64,000 bases of DNA from Vibrio coralliirubri (GCF_024347375.1 NZ_AP025471.1:1550001-1614000); one strand, 5' to 3'; numbered from the stretch's first letter, positions 27,705-37,915 are shown. Notes: generated by a model from the letters alone, not told the origin. Numbers and translations are program-made.

Positions 27705-27743
27705 TCTGAGTAAAATACCCAGTTATCTAGAATCAAGCATTCG

Positions 27744-29804
27744 CTAAAGTGAATCTAGAGACGCAATCCCCATATTGAACAGAGTAAATGCGTAGATATC
27801 GGCGGTGAGATCGATCGCTTTGCTGAGCGGCATTCCGGCGCCATGGCCCGCATTAACATCAATACGAATCATCACGGGTGCGCCACCTTCATGCTTGTCT
27901 TGCAGCTCTGCAATGAACTTATAAGAGTGAGCAGGCACCACGCGGTCATCGTGATCAGCCGTAGTAACAAGAGTCGCCGGATAATCAACGCCACGCACCA
28001 CATTGTGAACGGGAGAATAGCCAAGCAAGTATTCGAACATCTCTTTGTTTTGTGCTGATGTGCCGTAGTCGTACGCCCAGCCTTCGCCAGACGTGAAGGT
28101 GTGGTAACGCAACATGTCCAACACACCAACCGCAGGCAGAGCCACTTGGAACAGCTCAGGCCTTTGTGTCATGCAAGCGCCTACTAGCAAACCACCATTA
28201 GACCCACCGCGGATCGCTAACGTATCACTGCTGGTGTAGTTTTCTTCGATTAAGAATTCCGCAGCAGCAATGAAGTCGTCAAATACGTTTTGCTTTTGTT
28301 GTTGAGTCCCCGCTTTGTGCCATGCCTTACCGTATTCACCGCCGCCACGCAGGTTTGGCACCGCATATACGCCACCCAGTTCTAGCCAACTGCCGACCGT
28401 ACCTGAGAAAGAAGGCGTCAGACTGACATTAAAGCCGCCATAGGCGTACAACATGGTTGGGTTACTACCGTCTAGTTTTAATCCCTTTTTGTAAGAGATA
28501 AGCATCGGAACCTGAGTTCCATCTTTTGAGGTATAGAAGACCTGTTTAGACTCAAATTTATCCGATTCAAACGGTGACTCAGATCGCTGATAGATTTCTG
28601 AACTGCCAGTTTCGACATCGAATGAGAAAATCGTTGGCGGCGTGACATAATTGGTAAAGGTGTAATAAAGCTGGGTTTGCTCTTTTTTACCACCTAAGCC
28701 ACTGGCCGTTCCCATCCCAGGCATGTGAAGTTCTCGAACTAAGTTACCTTGGTAATCAAGCTGATCGATTTTAGACACCACATCGACCATGTAATGAGCA
28801 AACAAGTAACCACCACCAGTGCTGATGTCCAATGGCTGTGGCTTCTCAGGGATGATATCAAGCCACTTCCCAGCACAGGTATCAAAGCTCACGACCTTGC
28901 CGTTTGGCGCATCTAAGTTGGTGTATAAGATGAAGACTTGGTCTTGGTTATCGATGAGGTACGTATCGCTATCCACATGATCAATCAGCGTGTTCAACGA
29001 TTGCGTCGCTGAACCTAAATCGATATAGAACAGTCTGTTACCTGATGTCGACTCTTTCCCAAGAATAATTAAGTAACGATCGTCTTCCGTGGTGTAGCCC
29101 GACACATAACGGTGTTGTTCAGCGTTGCTCTCACCAAAGATTACCTTGTCGCTAGCTTGCTCTGTTCCCAACTCATGGAAGTAAAGCTTGTGTTGCTCGG
29201 TACGTGCAGAAAGCTGGCTGCCGTCTGGCTTGTCGTAACTAGAGTAATAAAAGCCGCGATTACCTAACCAAGAAATACCGGTAAATTTAGCGTCAGTGAT
29301 TTCGACTTCAAGCTGCTGCTTAGTCTCGGTATCAATCACGAAGATCTTACGCCAATCGCTACCACCTTCAGAGATGCTGTACGCCACTAAGCTGTAGTCT
29401 TTAGAAAACGACACCGAGCCTAGAGATGTGGTGCCGTCTTCCGAGAAGGTATTCGGATCTAGGAAGACTTCAACCTCCTGCCCCTCTTTCTGACGATAGA
29501 GAATGCTGTGGTTCTGCAGACCATCGTTCTTATAGAAGTAGGTGTACTCACCTCGAACAAACGGCTGCGAGCTCTTTTTGTAGTCTTGCGCTTTCGCCAG
29601 TCTTTCTCGCAGTTCAGCGCGATACGGAATTTGAGCAAGGTAATCAAACGTGACTGCATTCTGGCTCGCTACCCACTCTGCAGTTTGGTCACTTCTATCA
29701 TCTTCTAACCAGCGATATGGGTCTTCGATTATCTGACCAAAATAGTCATCGTTGACGATCTGTTTGTTGGTGATTGGATATTGATACTCTTTTAAATAGC
29801 TCAT
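27744..29804 (-). CDS. Prolyl oligopeptidase family serine peptidase (S9A)
   Basis: A 686-aa enzyme that cleaves short peptides after proline. The N-terminal part (YPITNKQIVNDDYFGQIIEDPYRWLEDD) is the S9A start, followed by a beta-propeller and an alpha/beta-hydrolase domain. The catalytic triad is S535 in RGGSNGGL, D620 in HDDRVVPAH and H654 in NAGHGAG. There is no clear signal peptide, so a cytoplasmic location is likely. It starts 11 bp after the stop of the LysR gene and is probably co-transcribed with it. A link to the lactate genes is not obvious. Confidence 0.92.
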   Translation of the reverse strand: MSYLKEYQYPITNKQIVNDDYFGQIIEDPYRWLEDDRSDQTAEWVASQNAVTFDYLAQIPYRAELRERLAKAQDYKKSSQPFVRGEYTYFYKNDGLQNHSILYRQKEGQEVEVFLDPNTFSEDGTTSLGSVSFSKDYSLVAYSISEGGSDWRKIFVIDTETKQQLEVEITDAKFTGISWLGNRGFYYSSYDKPDGSQLSARTEQHKLYFHELGTEQASDKVIFGESNAEQHRYVSGYTTEDDRYLIILGKESTSGNRLFYIDLGSATQSLNTLIDHVDSDTYLIDNQDQVFILYTNLDAPNGKVVSFDTCAGKWLDIIPEKPQPLDISTGGGYLFAHYMVDVVSKIDQLDYQGNLVRELHMPGMGTASGLGGKKEQTQLYYTFTNYVTPPTIFSFDVETGSSEIYQRSESPFESDKFESKQVFYTSKDGTQVPMLISYKKGLKLDGSNPTMLYAYGGFNVSLTPSFSGTVGSWLELGGVYAVPNLRGGGEYGKAWHKAGTQQQKQNVFDDFIAAAEFLIEENYTSSDTLAIRGGSNGGLLVGACMTQRPELFQVALPAVGVLDMLRYHTFTSGEGWAYDYGTSAQNKEMFEYLLGYSPVHNVVRGVDYPATLVTTADHDDRVVPAHSYKFIAELQDKHEGGAPVMIRIDVNAGHGAGMPLSKAIDLTADIYAFTLFNMGIASLDSL

Positions 29805-29815
29805 CGTGATCCTTA

Positions 29816-30733
29816 TTAAAAATAGTGTGAAATCGTCAGATAACGAGTTCTGATGTGTTCAATCAATAACTTAATCTTGTTGGGCGGCTGGCGCGTAAAA
29901 GGGTACACCGCATAAATACCGAGCTTCTTACCCACTAAGTCAGGGAAGATATCCACCAGCTGACCGTTACGAATATCGTGATAAACCAGACAACGCGGCA
30001 CGTACGCAACACCATGCCCACCCAGCGCAGCTTTTCTTAATGCAGTCGCGTTGTCTGTCGAGAAAGAGCCCGAAACACGCACGATATATTTGTCGTTGTC
30101 TGTACAACCGTCTTTGCTATGCAGAAACTGCCACTCACTCGCCCCTGTGGTTTGATAGGCGTATTGCAAGCAGTTGTGCTCCACTAAGTCTTTGGGCTGC
30201 ATCGGCTTACCGTTCTTAGCAATATAAGACGGCGATGCGCACACCACCCATTGAGAATCCAATATATGACGGGCAATGAGGCTTGAATCTTCTAGGTAAC
30301 CAGTACGAATCACCAAGTCGAGACCATCCTCAACCAAATCGACAAAGCGATTGTTCAGAGACATATCGACCGTTAAACCTGGATGCATATTACAAAACTC
30401 AGCCACCGCGTCTGCGAGAATCAAATCTCCGGAGATAGTAGGCACTGACATTTTGATATGACCACTGACATTTTCACCAAAGCCTGAAACTGCATCCATA
30501 GCCTCTTGAGCTGCCTGCTTCACATTTTTGGCTCCGTGTAACATTGCCTTGCCCGCCTCAGTCAGGGTCAATTTACGCGTGGTTCGATATAATAATTGCA
30601 CGCCAATCTCTTCCTCTAAACGCGCAATTCTTTTACTAACTACCGAATTTGTAAGGTTATTTTGCTCTGCCACCTTACTAAAACTGCCCAGTTCTACCAC
30701 CTGTGAAAACAGGATCAAATCGTCTGCTCGCAT
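29816..30733 (-). CDS. LysR-family regulator, divergent from the lactate operon
   Basis: A 305-aa LysR-type regulator. The winged helix-turn-helix is at residues 15-60 (GSFSKVAEQNNLTNSVVSKR), followed by a co-inducer domain with KMSVPTISGDLILADAVAEF. It resembles the DNA-binding end of the CrgA/YhjC branch. It is divergent from lldP across 234 bp, the classical layout for a LysR regulator of the neighbouring operon, so lactate-responsive control of lldP/lldD is the best guess. Oligopeptidase gene follows on the same strand. Confidence 0.85.
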   Translation of the reverse strand: MRADDLILFSQVVELGSFSKVAEQNNLTNSVVSKRIARLEEEIGVQLLYRTTRKLTLTEAGKAMLHGAKNVKQAAQEAMDAVSGFGENVSGHIKMSVPTISGDLILADAVAEFCNMHPGLTVDMSLNNRFVDLVEDGLDLVIRTGYLEDSSLIARHILDSQWVVCASPSYIAKNGKPMQPKDLVEHNCLQYAYQTTGASEWQFLHSKDGCTDNDKYIVRVSGSFSTDNATALRKAALGGHGVAYVPRCLVYHDIRNGQLVDIFPDLVGKKLGIYAVYPFTRQPPNKIKLLIEHIRTRYLTISHYF

Positions 30734-30967
30734 CTGATTATGCCAATTTTGGAATTAATTATTTTCATTATTTCCCTATATCAATAAAAAATAAAGGGGT
30801 AAATTCACGCCAAATTAACAAAACAATTACAAAAACAGTCATTCCAATTACAAGATTCGCCTAAAGAAGGTTCCCGTTTAGAGGCCAAAGCGATTCAAAT
30901 AATGACAAACCATAACGTGATCTTTACTTCAAACATGAACGTTTGAAAACAGTACGAGGAAGTACCC

Positions 30968-32662
30968 ATGAGTGAAACTCTACTAGCCCTATTGGCATTT
31001 TCACCAATAGTTGTTGCAGCGATTCTGCTGGTTGGCCTTAACTGGCCTGCAAAAAAAGCGATGCCTGTGGCATTTGCCTTAACGGTTGCTATCGCCCTAC
31101 TTACTTGGGACATGTCAGGCACTCGCGTGCTGGCTTCTGTATTCCAAGGCTTCGGCATTACCGTGTCGGTTCTCTGGATTGTGTTCGGCGCCATCTTCTT
31201 ATTAAACACTTTGAAACACACCGGAGCCATCACCACTATCCGCAACGGATTCACTGATATATCCGCTGACCGTCGTGTTCAAGCAATCATCATTGCTTGG
31301 TGTTTCGGTTCATTCATTGAGGGCGCATCTGGCTTCGGCACACCGGCTGCCATCGCTGCACCACTTCTGGTTGCTATCGGCTTCCCTGCGCTTGCTGCGG
31401 TGCTGATGGGCATGATGATCCAATCTACGCCAGTATCATTTGGCGCGGTTGGCACTCCAATTATCGTTGGTGTGAACAAAGGTTTGGATACGCACAACAT
31501 CGGTGAAAGCCTGATTGCTCATGGCTCAACATGGGATGCTTACCTACAACAAATCACGTCAAGCGTTGCGCTGATTCATGCTTCTGTTGGTGTGATGATG
31601 CCTGTATTGATGGCGATGATGCTGACTCGCTTCTTCGGTAAGAACAAAAGCTGGACTGAAGGTCTTGATATCCTGCCGTTCGCACTGTTCGCAGGTGCTG
31701 CTTTCACGATTCCTTACGCATTAACGGGCGTTTTCCTAGGCGCAGAATTCCCATCACTGATTGGTGGTCTGGTTGGCCTAGCAATTGTGGTTACTGCAGC
31801 AAAACGTGGCTTCCTCGTACCAAAATCAAAATGGGATTTCGAGAGCGAAGACAAGTGGCCAGCAGAATGGCTAGGTTCTCTGAAAATCGATCTTGATGAC
31901 ACTAAGCAAGGTCACAAGAAAATGAGCATGGCAATGGCATGGGCACCTTACGTGCTGCTTGCTGTCACTCTAGTTGCTAGCCGTGTTAGCCCTGAGTTCA
32001 AAGGCCTACTTAAGAGCGTGAGCTTATCGTTCAGCAACATCCTGGGCGAGACTGGCGTAAGCACTGCGATTCAACCTCTGTATCTACCTGGCGGTATCTT
32101 GGTCTTCGTCGCGCTGGTTGCGGTTCTAATGCAATCTCGCAGCGCAGCACCACTGGCTAAAGCTTTTGGTGAGTCAAGTAAAACACTGATTGGCGCCGGC
32201 TTTGTGTTGGTGTTCACCATCCCAATGGTACGTATCTTCATTAACTCTGGCGTGAACGGCGCCGATTTAGCCAGTATGCCAGTGACCACTGCGAACTTTG
32301 CAGCTGACCTAGTTGGCGGCGCATTCCCAGCACTGAGTGCAACGGTTGGCGCGTTAGGTGCCTTCATTGCAGGTTCGAACACAGTTTCAAACATGATGTT
32401 CAGCCAATTCCAGTTCGAAGTAGCACAAACTCTGACTATCTCTAGTGCGGTGGTTGTCGCTCTGCAAGCGGTTGGTGCAGCAGCAGGTAACATGATTGCG
32501 ATTCACAACGTAGTAGCGGCATCGGCAACGGTAGGTTTACTAGGACGTGAAGGTGCAACGCTACGTAAAACAATCATCCCAACGTTCTACTACTTGGTGA
32601 TGACAGGAATCATCGGCCTAGTGGTTATCTACGGTTTCAAAATGACAGACGCACTTATGTAA
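30968..32662 (+). CDS. lldP: L-lactate permease
   Basis: A 564-aa inner-membrane lactate:proton symporter of the LctP family. It has about 12-14 hydrophobic segments and the family blocks [21 protein letters not shown] (near residues 116-136) and [15 protein letters not shown] (near 475-489). The start has GAGGAAG seven bases ahead. It would import L- and D-lactate (and glycolate) for the dehydrogenases encoded downstream. The gap to lldD is 278 bp and contains a foldable RNA element and a short tandem repeat. Confidence 0.95.
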   Translation: MSETLLALLAFSPIVVAAILLVGLNWPAKKAMPVAFALTVAIALLTWDMSGTRVLASVFQGFGITVSVLWIVFGAIFLLNTLKHTGAITTIRNGFTDISADRRVQAIIIAWCFGSFIEGASGFGTPAAIAAPLLVAIGFPALAAVLMGMMIQSTPVSFGAVGTPIIVGVNKGLDTHNIGESLIAHGSTWDAYLQQITSSVALIHASVGVMMPVLMAMMLTRFFGKNKSWTEGLDILPFALFAGAAFTIPYALTGVFLGAEFPSLIGGLVGLAIVVTAAKRGFLVPKSKWDFESEDKWPAEWLGSLKIDLDDTKQGHKKMSMAMAWAPYVLLAVTLVASRVSPEFKGLLKSVSLSFSNILGETGVSTAIQPLYLPGGILVFVALVAVLMQSRSAAPLAKAFGESSKTLIGAGFVLVFTIPMVRIFINSGVNGADLASMPVTTANFAADLVGGAFPALSATVGALGAFIAGSNTVSNMMFSQFQFEVAQTLTISSAVVVALQAVGAAAGNMIAIHNVVAASATVGLLGREGATLRKTIIPTFYYLVMTGIIGLVVIYGFKMTDALM

Positions 32663-32687
32663 ACCATAAGTCGTTACACAAGCACTT

Positions 32688-32790
32688 GGCGTTAATACTC
32701 AATTCCCCGACTGCAACACCGTCTAATAAGACAGTTGATGAGTTTCGGAATGGATACTGAAACACATCAACACCCTCGGGTATTAACGCC
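32688..32790 (+). other. Nested foldable RNA element between lldP and lldD
   Basis: An outer stem pairs 32688-32700 with 32778-32790 (13 pairs, one G-U). Inside, GTCT at 32721-32724 pairs with AGAC at 32729-32732. GTTGATG/GTTTC at 32734-32746 pairs with GAAAC/CATCAAC at 32759-32771, with a single A-A mismatch. The layout is a three-way junction. ATTTT follows the outer stem, so an attenuator or processing site is possible. Confidence 0.55.
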
Positions 32791-32797
32791 ATTTTCC

Positions 32798-32834
32798 CGT
32801 TTTATCGTTTTATCGTTTTATCGTTTTATCGTTT
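32798..32834. repeat. 8-bp tandem repeat (CGTTTTAT), 4 full copies plus partial
   Basis: CGTTTTAT is repeated exactly at 32798, 32806, 32814 and 32822, then CGTTT. It lies in the 5' region of lldD, about 107 bp before its ATG. Confidence 0.9.
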
Positions 32835-32940
32835 ACAGCTTCAAAGCTTAAGCAAGACCGAACACTTACTTTCAAGAATTAAAGCAGCCAAACCAAGCTC
32901 TCATAGAAGGGCAACATCCCAAGAATTTAGGACTGAAATT

Positions 32941-34080
32941 ATGATCATATCCGCATCGACTGATTACCGCGCCGCAGCAAAATCGAAATTGCCACCGTTT
33001 CTTTTCCACTACATTGATGGCGGTTCTTACGAAGAACATACCCTACGCCGCAACACGGCTGATCTGGCAGAGATCGCGCTCAAGCAACGTGTGCTTAATG
33101 ACATGTCGGACCTAAATTTGGAAACCGAGTTGTTTGGCGAAAAGCTCGCAATGCCAATCGCACTGGCTCCTGTTGGTTTAACAGGTATGTACGCACGACG
33201 TGGTGAAGTACAAGCAGCCAAAGCCGCCGACAACAAAGGCATTCCTTTTACCATGTCGACGGTATCGGTATGCCCGATTGAAGAAGTCGCACCTAAGATT
33301 GAACGCCCAATGTGGTTTCAGCTTTACGTATTAAAAGATCGCGGCTTCATGAAGAACGTTCTTGAACGCGCAAAAGCCGCTGGCGTAACAACGCTGGTCT
33401 TCACCGTGGATATGCCAGTACCCGGCGCTCGCTACCGTGACATGCACTCAGGAATGAGTGGTCCGAACGCAGCAATGCGTCGTGTATTTCAATCAATGCG
33501 TCATCCTAGCTGGGCAGTTAATGTTGGTTTACTCGGCAAGCCTCACGATCTGGGCAATATCTCTACTTACCGCGGCTCTCCAACCAAACTGGAAGACTAC
33601 ATCGGTTGGTTGGGTGACAACTTCGACCCGTCGATTTCATGGAAAGATCTAGAGTGGATCCGTGATTTCTGGGACGGCCCTATGGTCATTAAAGGCATTC
33701 TTGATGAACAAGATGCAAAAGACGCCGTGAGATTTGGCGCAGACGGTATCGTAGTTTCAAACCACGGCGGTCGTCAGCTTGATGGTGTTCTATCAAGTGC
33801 CAAAGCACTGCCTGCAATTGCAGACGCAGTAAAAGGCGACACTAAGATTCTGGTCGACTCTGGTATTCGTACTGGCTTAGATGTAGTGCGCATGATGGCG
33901 ATGGGCGCAGATTGCACCTTACTTGGCCGTTCTTTCGTCTATGCGTTAGCGGCACAAGGACAAGCAGGGGTTGAAAACCTACTCGACCTTTACGACAAAG
34001 AGATGCGCGTTGCGATGACTCTAACTGGCGCTAAGACAATCAAAGACTTAACTCGTGAATCTTTGGTGGGATTAGATTAA
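32941..34080 (+). CDS. lldD: L-lactate dehydrogenase (FMN, quinone-linked)
   Basis: A 379-aa membrane-associated flavoenzyme that oxidises L-lactate to pyruvate and passes electrons to quinone. The active-site His is H275 in [11 protein letters not shown], the same number as in E. coli LldD. The start [32 protein letters not shown] is characteristic, as are the FMN-binding blocks [18 protein letters not shown] and [17 protein letters not shown] lies eight bases before the ATG. Co-direction with lldP and the Fe-S D-lactate enzyme indicates one lactate module. Confidence 0.96.
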   Translation: MIISASTDYRAAAKSKLPPFLFHYIDGGSYEEHTLRRNTADLAEIALKQRVLNDMSDLNLETELFGEKLAMPIALAPVGLTGMYARRGEVQAAKAADNKGIPFTMSTVSVCPIEEVAPKIERPMWFQLYVLKDRGFMKNVLERAKAAGVTTLVFTVDMPVPGARYRDMHSGMSGPNAAMRRVFQSMRHPSWAVNVGLLGKPHDLGNISTYRGSPTKLEDYIGWLGDNFDPSISWKDLEWIRDFWDGPMVIKGILDEQDAKDAVRFGADGIVVSNHGGRQLDGVLSSAKALPAIADAVKGDTKILVDSGIRTGLDVVRMMAMGADCTLLGRSFVYALAAQGQAGVENLLDLYDKEMRVAMTLTGAKTIKDLTRESLVGLD

Positions 34081-34129
34081 GTCCGTTGATTCACTGTAAT
34101 GCTTTGGTCTACTTAGACTGAAGTTCAAT

Positions 34130-34168
34130 CGGTGTCACAGCAATTCCACTGCCGTTGTGACACCGTTT
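34130..34168 (+). terminator. Hairpin downstream of lldD
   Basis: CGGTGTCACA (34130-34139) pairs perfectly with TGTGACACCG (34156-34165), followed by TTT. The T run is short, so termination may be partial. Confidence 0.55.
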
Positions 34169-34195
34169 AAGCACTGGAAAATAATATAAAAAACG

Positions 34196-34488
34196 AGGGC
34201 GTGTTGATCTTTCGAGCTGATTTTTGCAGCGAGTTGCTGGGTATTTATACAAGGCAGAGGCGTCGATGTGTAGCTAGCCTACATGAGAAGCCGATAACGT
34301 AGTAGAAATGGCCAGCAAACGCTGCCCGAAGGGTTCGAGCTGGGCGCCCCCGCAAAAAGCGTTTTACTCTTTGTTGAGGTGGATTTGCTTAGAGTTACTA
34401 GGCTACTTCTCCCTCGCCGCGATTAAAACGCTTTTGACTAGGCGTCCCCATGCGAACAAAATTTAACCACGAAAGGTCAACACGCCCT
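34196..34488 (+). mobile_element. MITE-like repeat, copy 1 (non-coding)
   Basis: A 293-bp element with 19-bp terminal inverted repeats differing at one base (AGGGCGTGTTGATCTTTCG against AGGGCGTGTTGACCTTTCG) and no plausible gene. An inverted, highly similar 266-bp copy lies at 49194-49459. Internal arms AAAAGCGTTTTA and TAAAACGCTTTT can form a further hairpin. It ends 35 bp before the D-lactate dehydrogenase ATG. Confidence 0.85.
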
Positions 34489-34523
34489 AACCAGTGCCAA
34501 ATAAGAAGCACAAGGAAGCAAAG

Positions 34524-37379
34524 ATGGAGACAAACACATCCCATGAGCGAGTAATAGGCGCACAAGCTTATCAGCAGCTTGAATCGATACTGGCTCAAAA
34601 AATAAAAACAGAACGCATTGTCACGCAAGAGGCAAAGCGCTTGGCTTACGGCACCGATGCGAGTTTCTATCGCTTGGTGCCGAAAATGGTTCTAAGGCTG
34701 AAAAACTTAGACGAAGTGATATTCACCATTCAAAGCTGTCGCGAACTGGGTATTCATTTTACCTTTCGCGCTGCTGGCACCAGCCTGTCAGGGCAAGCCG
34801 TTTCAGACTCGGTACTCATCACTCTAACCGACGACTGGCGCGGCCATGAAATCGTCGATAACGGCAATCAAATCATCCTGCAACCCGGTGTGATTGGTGC
34901 CGATGCTAATAAATATCTTGCCCCTTTCCAACGTAAAATCGGCCCAGATCCAGCTTCAATCAATACTTGTAAAATCGGTGGTATCGCGGCGAATAATGCC
35001 AGCGGCATGTGTTGTGGTACTGCGCAAAACTCTTATCGCACCGTCGAGAGCATGAAAATCGTATTGAGTGATGGTTCCCTGCTTGATACCGCAGATAATG
35101 CCAGCGTTGAGGCTTTCAAGCAATCGCACAAAGCGCTGTTTGAAGGCATTGTTGATTTACACAGACAAACCAGCTCGAATCAAGAACTGTCAGACAGAAT
35201 CCGCCACAAGTACCGTCTTAAAAACACCACCGGCTATGCTCTGAATGCATTGGTCGATTACCACGACCCAATTGAGATCATCAAACATCTGATGATTGGT
35301 TCAGAAGGCACGCTAGGCTTCATCGCTGAGATTACCTATAACACGGTTATCGAACATCCGAACAAAGCCTCTGCTCTGTTGGTGTTTGCCGACATCGAAC
35401 AAGCAAGTAAAGCCGTGACTACGCTATCTAAAACGCCGGTTGCAGCCGTGGAATTAATGGACGGCAGAGCGCTACGTTCAGTGGCGGATAAACCGGGTAT
35501 GCCTGCATTCATGCCGAACTTGGACTTGGAAGCCGCAGCTATTTTGGTTGAATCACACGCCAGCTCCCAGCAGGACTTAGATTTACAATGTAAATCAATT
35601 TTAGACGCATTGACTGAATACACGATTGTTGAATCAGTCCCTTTCACGTCCGATCCCAAGACTGTCGCAACCCTATGGGGCATTCGAAAAGGCATGTTCC
35701 CAGCAGTTGGCGCAGTGCGTGAAGTCGGCACGACGGTTATCATCGAAGACGTGGCTTTCCCTGTTGAAAACCTCGCTAACGGTATTCGAGAGCTGCAAGA
35801 GCTGTTCGACAAATACGACTACAGCGAAGCGATCATTTTCGGCCATGCACTCGAGGGCAACCTTCACTTTGTGTTTACCCAAGGCTTCGATAGCCAAGAA
35901 GAGATCGACCGTTACGGCGGTTTCATGGACGACGTTGCCGAGCTAGTCGCGGTGAAATACCAAGGCTCTTTGAAAGCGGAACACGGCACGGGCCGTAACA
36001 TGGCACCTTATGTGGAATTGGAATGGGGCAAAGACGGCTACGCCTTAATGCAACAGATCAAAGCACTGTTCGATCCAGAAAGACTGCTTAACCCCGGCGT
36101 TATCATCAATGACAATCCAAACTCCCACATCACAGACTTAAAGCCGATGCCTGCAGCTGATGACCTTGTCGACCGCTGTATCGAATGTGGCTTCTGTGAG
36201 CCTGTTTGTCCTTCTCGCACGCTGACTTTATCACCTCGCCAACGTATTGTTTTATATCGTGAGCTGCAACGCCGCCGTGCGGCAGGCGAAGAGATAGAAG
36301 CCAGCGAGCTAGAGAAGACGTTTGAATACCAAGGCATTGATACCTGCGCTGCGACAGGCCTATGTGCGGAGCGTTGCCCAGTGGGCATCAACACTGGCGA
36401 TTTAGTGAAGAAGCTTCGTATCGCCAAATATGAGAAGTTCACACCAATTGCTAAGTGGACAGCGGAGCACTTCTCGACCACCACCAAGCTGACCAAGACC
36501 GGGCTAAAAACCAATCAATTGGCGAGTAAGGTTCTAGGTGCAAATACAGTCGGCAAGCTAACCAATGGCTTGCGCTCAATCACTAAAGGCGCGACACCGG
36601 TTTGGATGCCAGAGATGCCGCAATCCAATAGTCACTCGCTAACCTCATCACCAGTGACGGCAGAATCCACAAGCAATCATAAAAAGGTGGTTTACCTCCC
36701 TTCCTGTGCCAGTCGAACCATGGGGCAACAAAGCGATGCGGGCGATCAACGTCCTCTAACGGAAGTGACCATGTCTTTGCTTAACAAAGCCGGATTTGAG
36801 GTGATTCTGCCGAAGAAGCTAGACGACCAATGTTGTGGCATGCCTTACGACAGCAAAGGGATGACCAATTTAGCCCAATCTAAAGCACAACAACTGGAAG
36901 AAGTGTTATGGCAAGCCAGTTGTCAGGGTGAATACCCTGTACTAATGGACACCAGCCCTTGTGCCAAGCGCAGTATTGAGCAGTTCACTAAACCATTAGA
37001 AGTGCTAGAACCGACAGGGTTTGTGAACCAATACCTGCTAGAGCACCTGACACTTGAGCCGCTGCAAGAAACCGTAATGCTGCATGTCACCTGTAGCTCT
37101 CGTCGAATGGGTTTAGAAGGTGCGATGTTAAACCTTGCTAAAGCCTGCACCGAAGAGGTGATTGTTCCAGAGCATATTCAATGTTGTGGTTGGGCAGGTG
37201 ATAAAGGCTTCACTACACCAGAGCTGAATGAGGCGGCGGTACACCCACTCAAGGAACAAGTGCCGAGCAACTGCACTCGTGGCTTCAGTAACAGCCGAAC
37301 TTGTGAGATCGGTTTATCGCACCACAGTGGCATTCCGTATCAATCAATCTTGTACTTGGTGGACGAAGTGGCGCAATAG
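34524..37379 (+). CDS. FAD and Fe-S D-lactate dehydrogenase (Dld-II type)
   Basis: A 951-aa quinone-linked enzyme. The N-terminal half is a PCMH-type FAD domain (FRAAGTSLSGQAVSDSVLIT, GPDPASINTCKIGGIAANNASG) plus the FAD-oxidase C domain. Two ferredoxin-type clusters follow from about residue 552: CIECGFCEPVCPS and CAATGLCAERCP. The C-terminal part has CCG-type cysteine motifs (DDQCCGMPYD, HIQCCGWAGD). This is the Shewanella Dld-II architecture, oxidising D-lactate to pyruvate. AAGGA before ATG 34524 favours that start over a GTG ten codons earlier. The MITE directly upstream probably supplies much of its 5' region. Confidence 0.9.
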   Translation: METNTSHERVIGAQAYQQLESILAQKIKTERIVTQEAKRLAYGTDASFYRLVPKMVLRLKNLDEVIFTIQSCRELGIHFTFRAAGTSLSGQAVSDSVLITLTDDWRGHEIVDNGNQIILQPGVIGADANKYLAPFQRKIGPDPASINTCKIGGIAANNASGMCCGTAQNSYRTVESMKIVLSDGSLLDTADNASVEAFKQSHKALFEGIVDLHRQTSSNQELSDRIRHKYRLKNTTGYALNALVDYHDPIEIIKHLMIGSEGTLGFIAEITYNTVIEHPNKASALLVFADIEQASKAVTTLSKTPVAAVELMDGRALRSVADKPGMPAFMPNLDLEAAAILVESHASSQQDLDLQCKSILDALTEYTIVESVPFTSDPKTVATLWGIRKGMFPAVGAVREVGTTVIIEDVAFPVENLANGIRELQELFDKYDYSEAIIFGHALEGNLHFVFTQGFDSQEEIDRYGGFMDDVAELVAVKYQGSLKAEHGTGRNMAPYVELEWGKDGYALMQQIKALFDPERLLNPGVIINDNPNSHITDLKPMPAADDLVDRCIECGFCEPVCPSRTLTLSPRQRIVLYRELQRRRAAGEEIEASELEKTFEYQGIDTCAATGLCAERCPVGINTGDLVKKLRIAKYEKFTPIAKWTAEHFSTTTKLTKTGLKTNQLASKVLGANTVGKLTNGLRSITKGATPVWMPEMPQSNSHSLTSSPVTAESTSNHKKVVYLPSCASRTMGQQSDAGDQRPLTEVTMSLLNKAGFEVILPKKLDDQCCGMPYDSKGMTNLAQSKAQQLEEVLWQASCQGEYPVLMDTSPCAKRSIEQFTKPLEVLEPTGFVNQYLLEHLTLEPLQETVMLHVTCSSRRMGLEGAMLNLAKACTEEVIVPEHIQCCGWAGDKGFTTPELNEAAVHPLKEQVPSNCTRGFSNSRTCEIGLSHHSGIPYQSILYLVDEVAQ

Positions 37380-37420
37380 TCCCATTCATATTGTGAGCGA
37401 CGTACTCTAGCTTAAAACGA

Positions 37421-37452
37421 AAAATGGCAGCCCAATCAGGCTGCCATTTGTT
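37421..37452. terminator. Terminator after the D-lactate dehydrogenase gene
   Basis: AAATGGCAGCC (37422-37432) pairs perfectly with GGCTGCCATTT (37439-37449), flanked by A4 and GTTT. It separates convergent genes. Confidence 0.85.
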
Positions 37453-37500
37453 TATTCGATTTAAAACGTATTACCGAGCTAGATATTGCTGAGCTAGCGG

Positions 37501-37743
37501 CTACTGAGCTAAGCGCACCAACTCTTCTGGCGAGTAGTGTTCAGCCTCTGCACCTTTGGCGATTAAGTCGATCACTTGGAACTCGTTCATGTCACCAAAC
37601 TCTTTGGTTAAGTAATCACGGAACGCTTTCTCGTTCGGCCATTTACCTCGCACGATATAGCCATCTTCTTTATCGAAATCTTCCGTTTCAAAGAAAGAAA
37701 AATCGGTCATACCAATATTGTGGCAATACAAAACGAGATACAT
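37501..37743 (-). CDS. Small acidic protein of unknown function
   Basis: An 80-aa soluble, acidic protein (MYLVLYCHNIGMTDFSFFETED...). No signal peptide or known motif was recognised. AAGGA lies six bases before the ATG at 37743, supporting real translation, and the gene sits after a bidirectional terminator. Directly upstream is a 7-bp tandem repeat, so its 5' leader may vary in length between strains. It lies downstream of the ABC importer operon on the same strand, 172 bp away, and could be its distal member. Confidence 0.6.
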   Translation of the reverse strand: MYLVLYCHNIGMTDFSFFETEDFDKEDGYIVRGKWPNEKAFRDYLTKEFGDMNEFQVIDLIAKGAEAEHYSPEELVRLAQ

Positions 37744-37752
37744 GTTGAATCC

Positions 37753-37785
37753 TTAACACTTAACACTTAACACTTAACACTTAAC
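37753..37785. repeat. 7-bp tandem repeat (TTAACAC), 4 full copies plus partial
   Basis: TTAACAC repeats exactly at 37753, 37760, 37767 and 37774, then TTAAC. It starts 10 bp upstream of the ATG of the small acidic gene, within its leader. Confidence 0.9.
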
Positions 37786-37915
37786 TAGGGTCTGTTTAAC
37801 TTTTGAGCCGTTCAAAAAGCGTCTCTAAAAGCAGGGCTAAGGTTACATCATAAATACTAAATCGAATACCCAATCGAATCGTCAATTTAGAAACCTCAGC
37901 GACCGGCTCTTTTCG

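Larger units (their letters stand above)
27371..27743. other. 373-bp intergenic region upstream of the porin gene
   Basis: It contains the porin promoter region with operator C (27561-27574), a degenerate half-operator TGAAAGCG at 27425-27432, a perfect palindrome TTTTCATATATATGAAAA at 27651-27668, and the oligopeptidase terminator. No gene was seen. Confidence 0.75.
34081..34523. other. 443-bp gap between lldD and the D-lactate gene
   Basis: It holds a hairpin after lldD and one MITE-like repeat that fills 34196-34488. No further gene was seen. Confidence 0.8.

Noticed and set aside
31279..32493. Several minus-strand frames inside lldP
   Set aside because: Antisense shadows created by the codon pattern of the permease gene.
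34494..34523. GTG start ten codons upstream for the D-lactate dehydrogenase
   Set aside because: It lies directly behind the MITE end without ribosome site; AAGGA fits ATG 34524.
34398..34628. Minus-strand frame of 76 aa across the MITE and the start of the D-lactate gene
   Set aside because: It reads through a non-coding repeat and antisense to a real gene.
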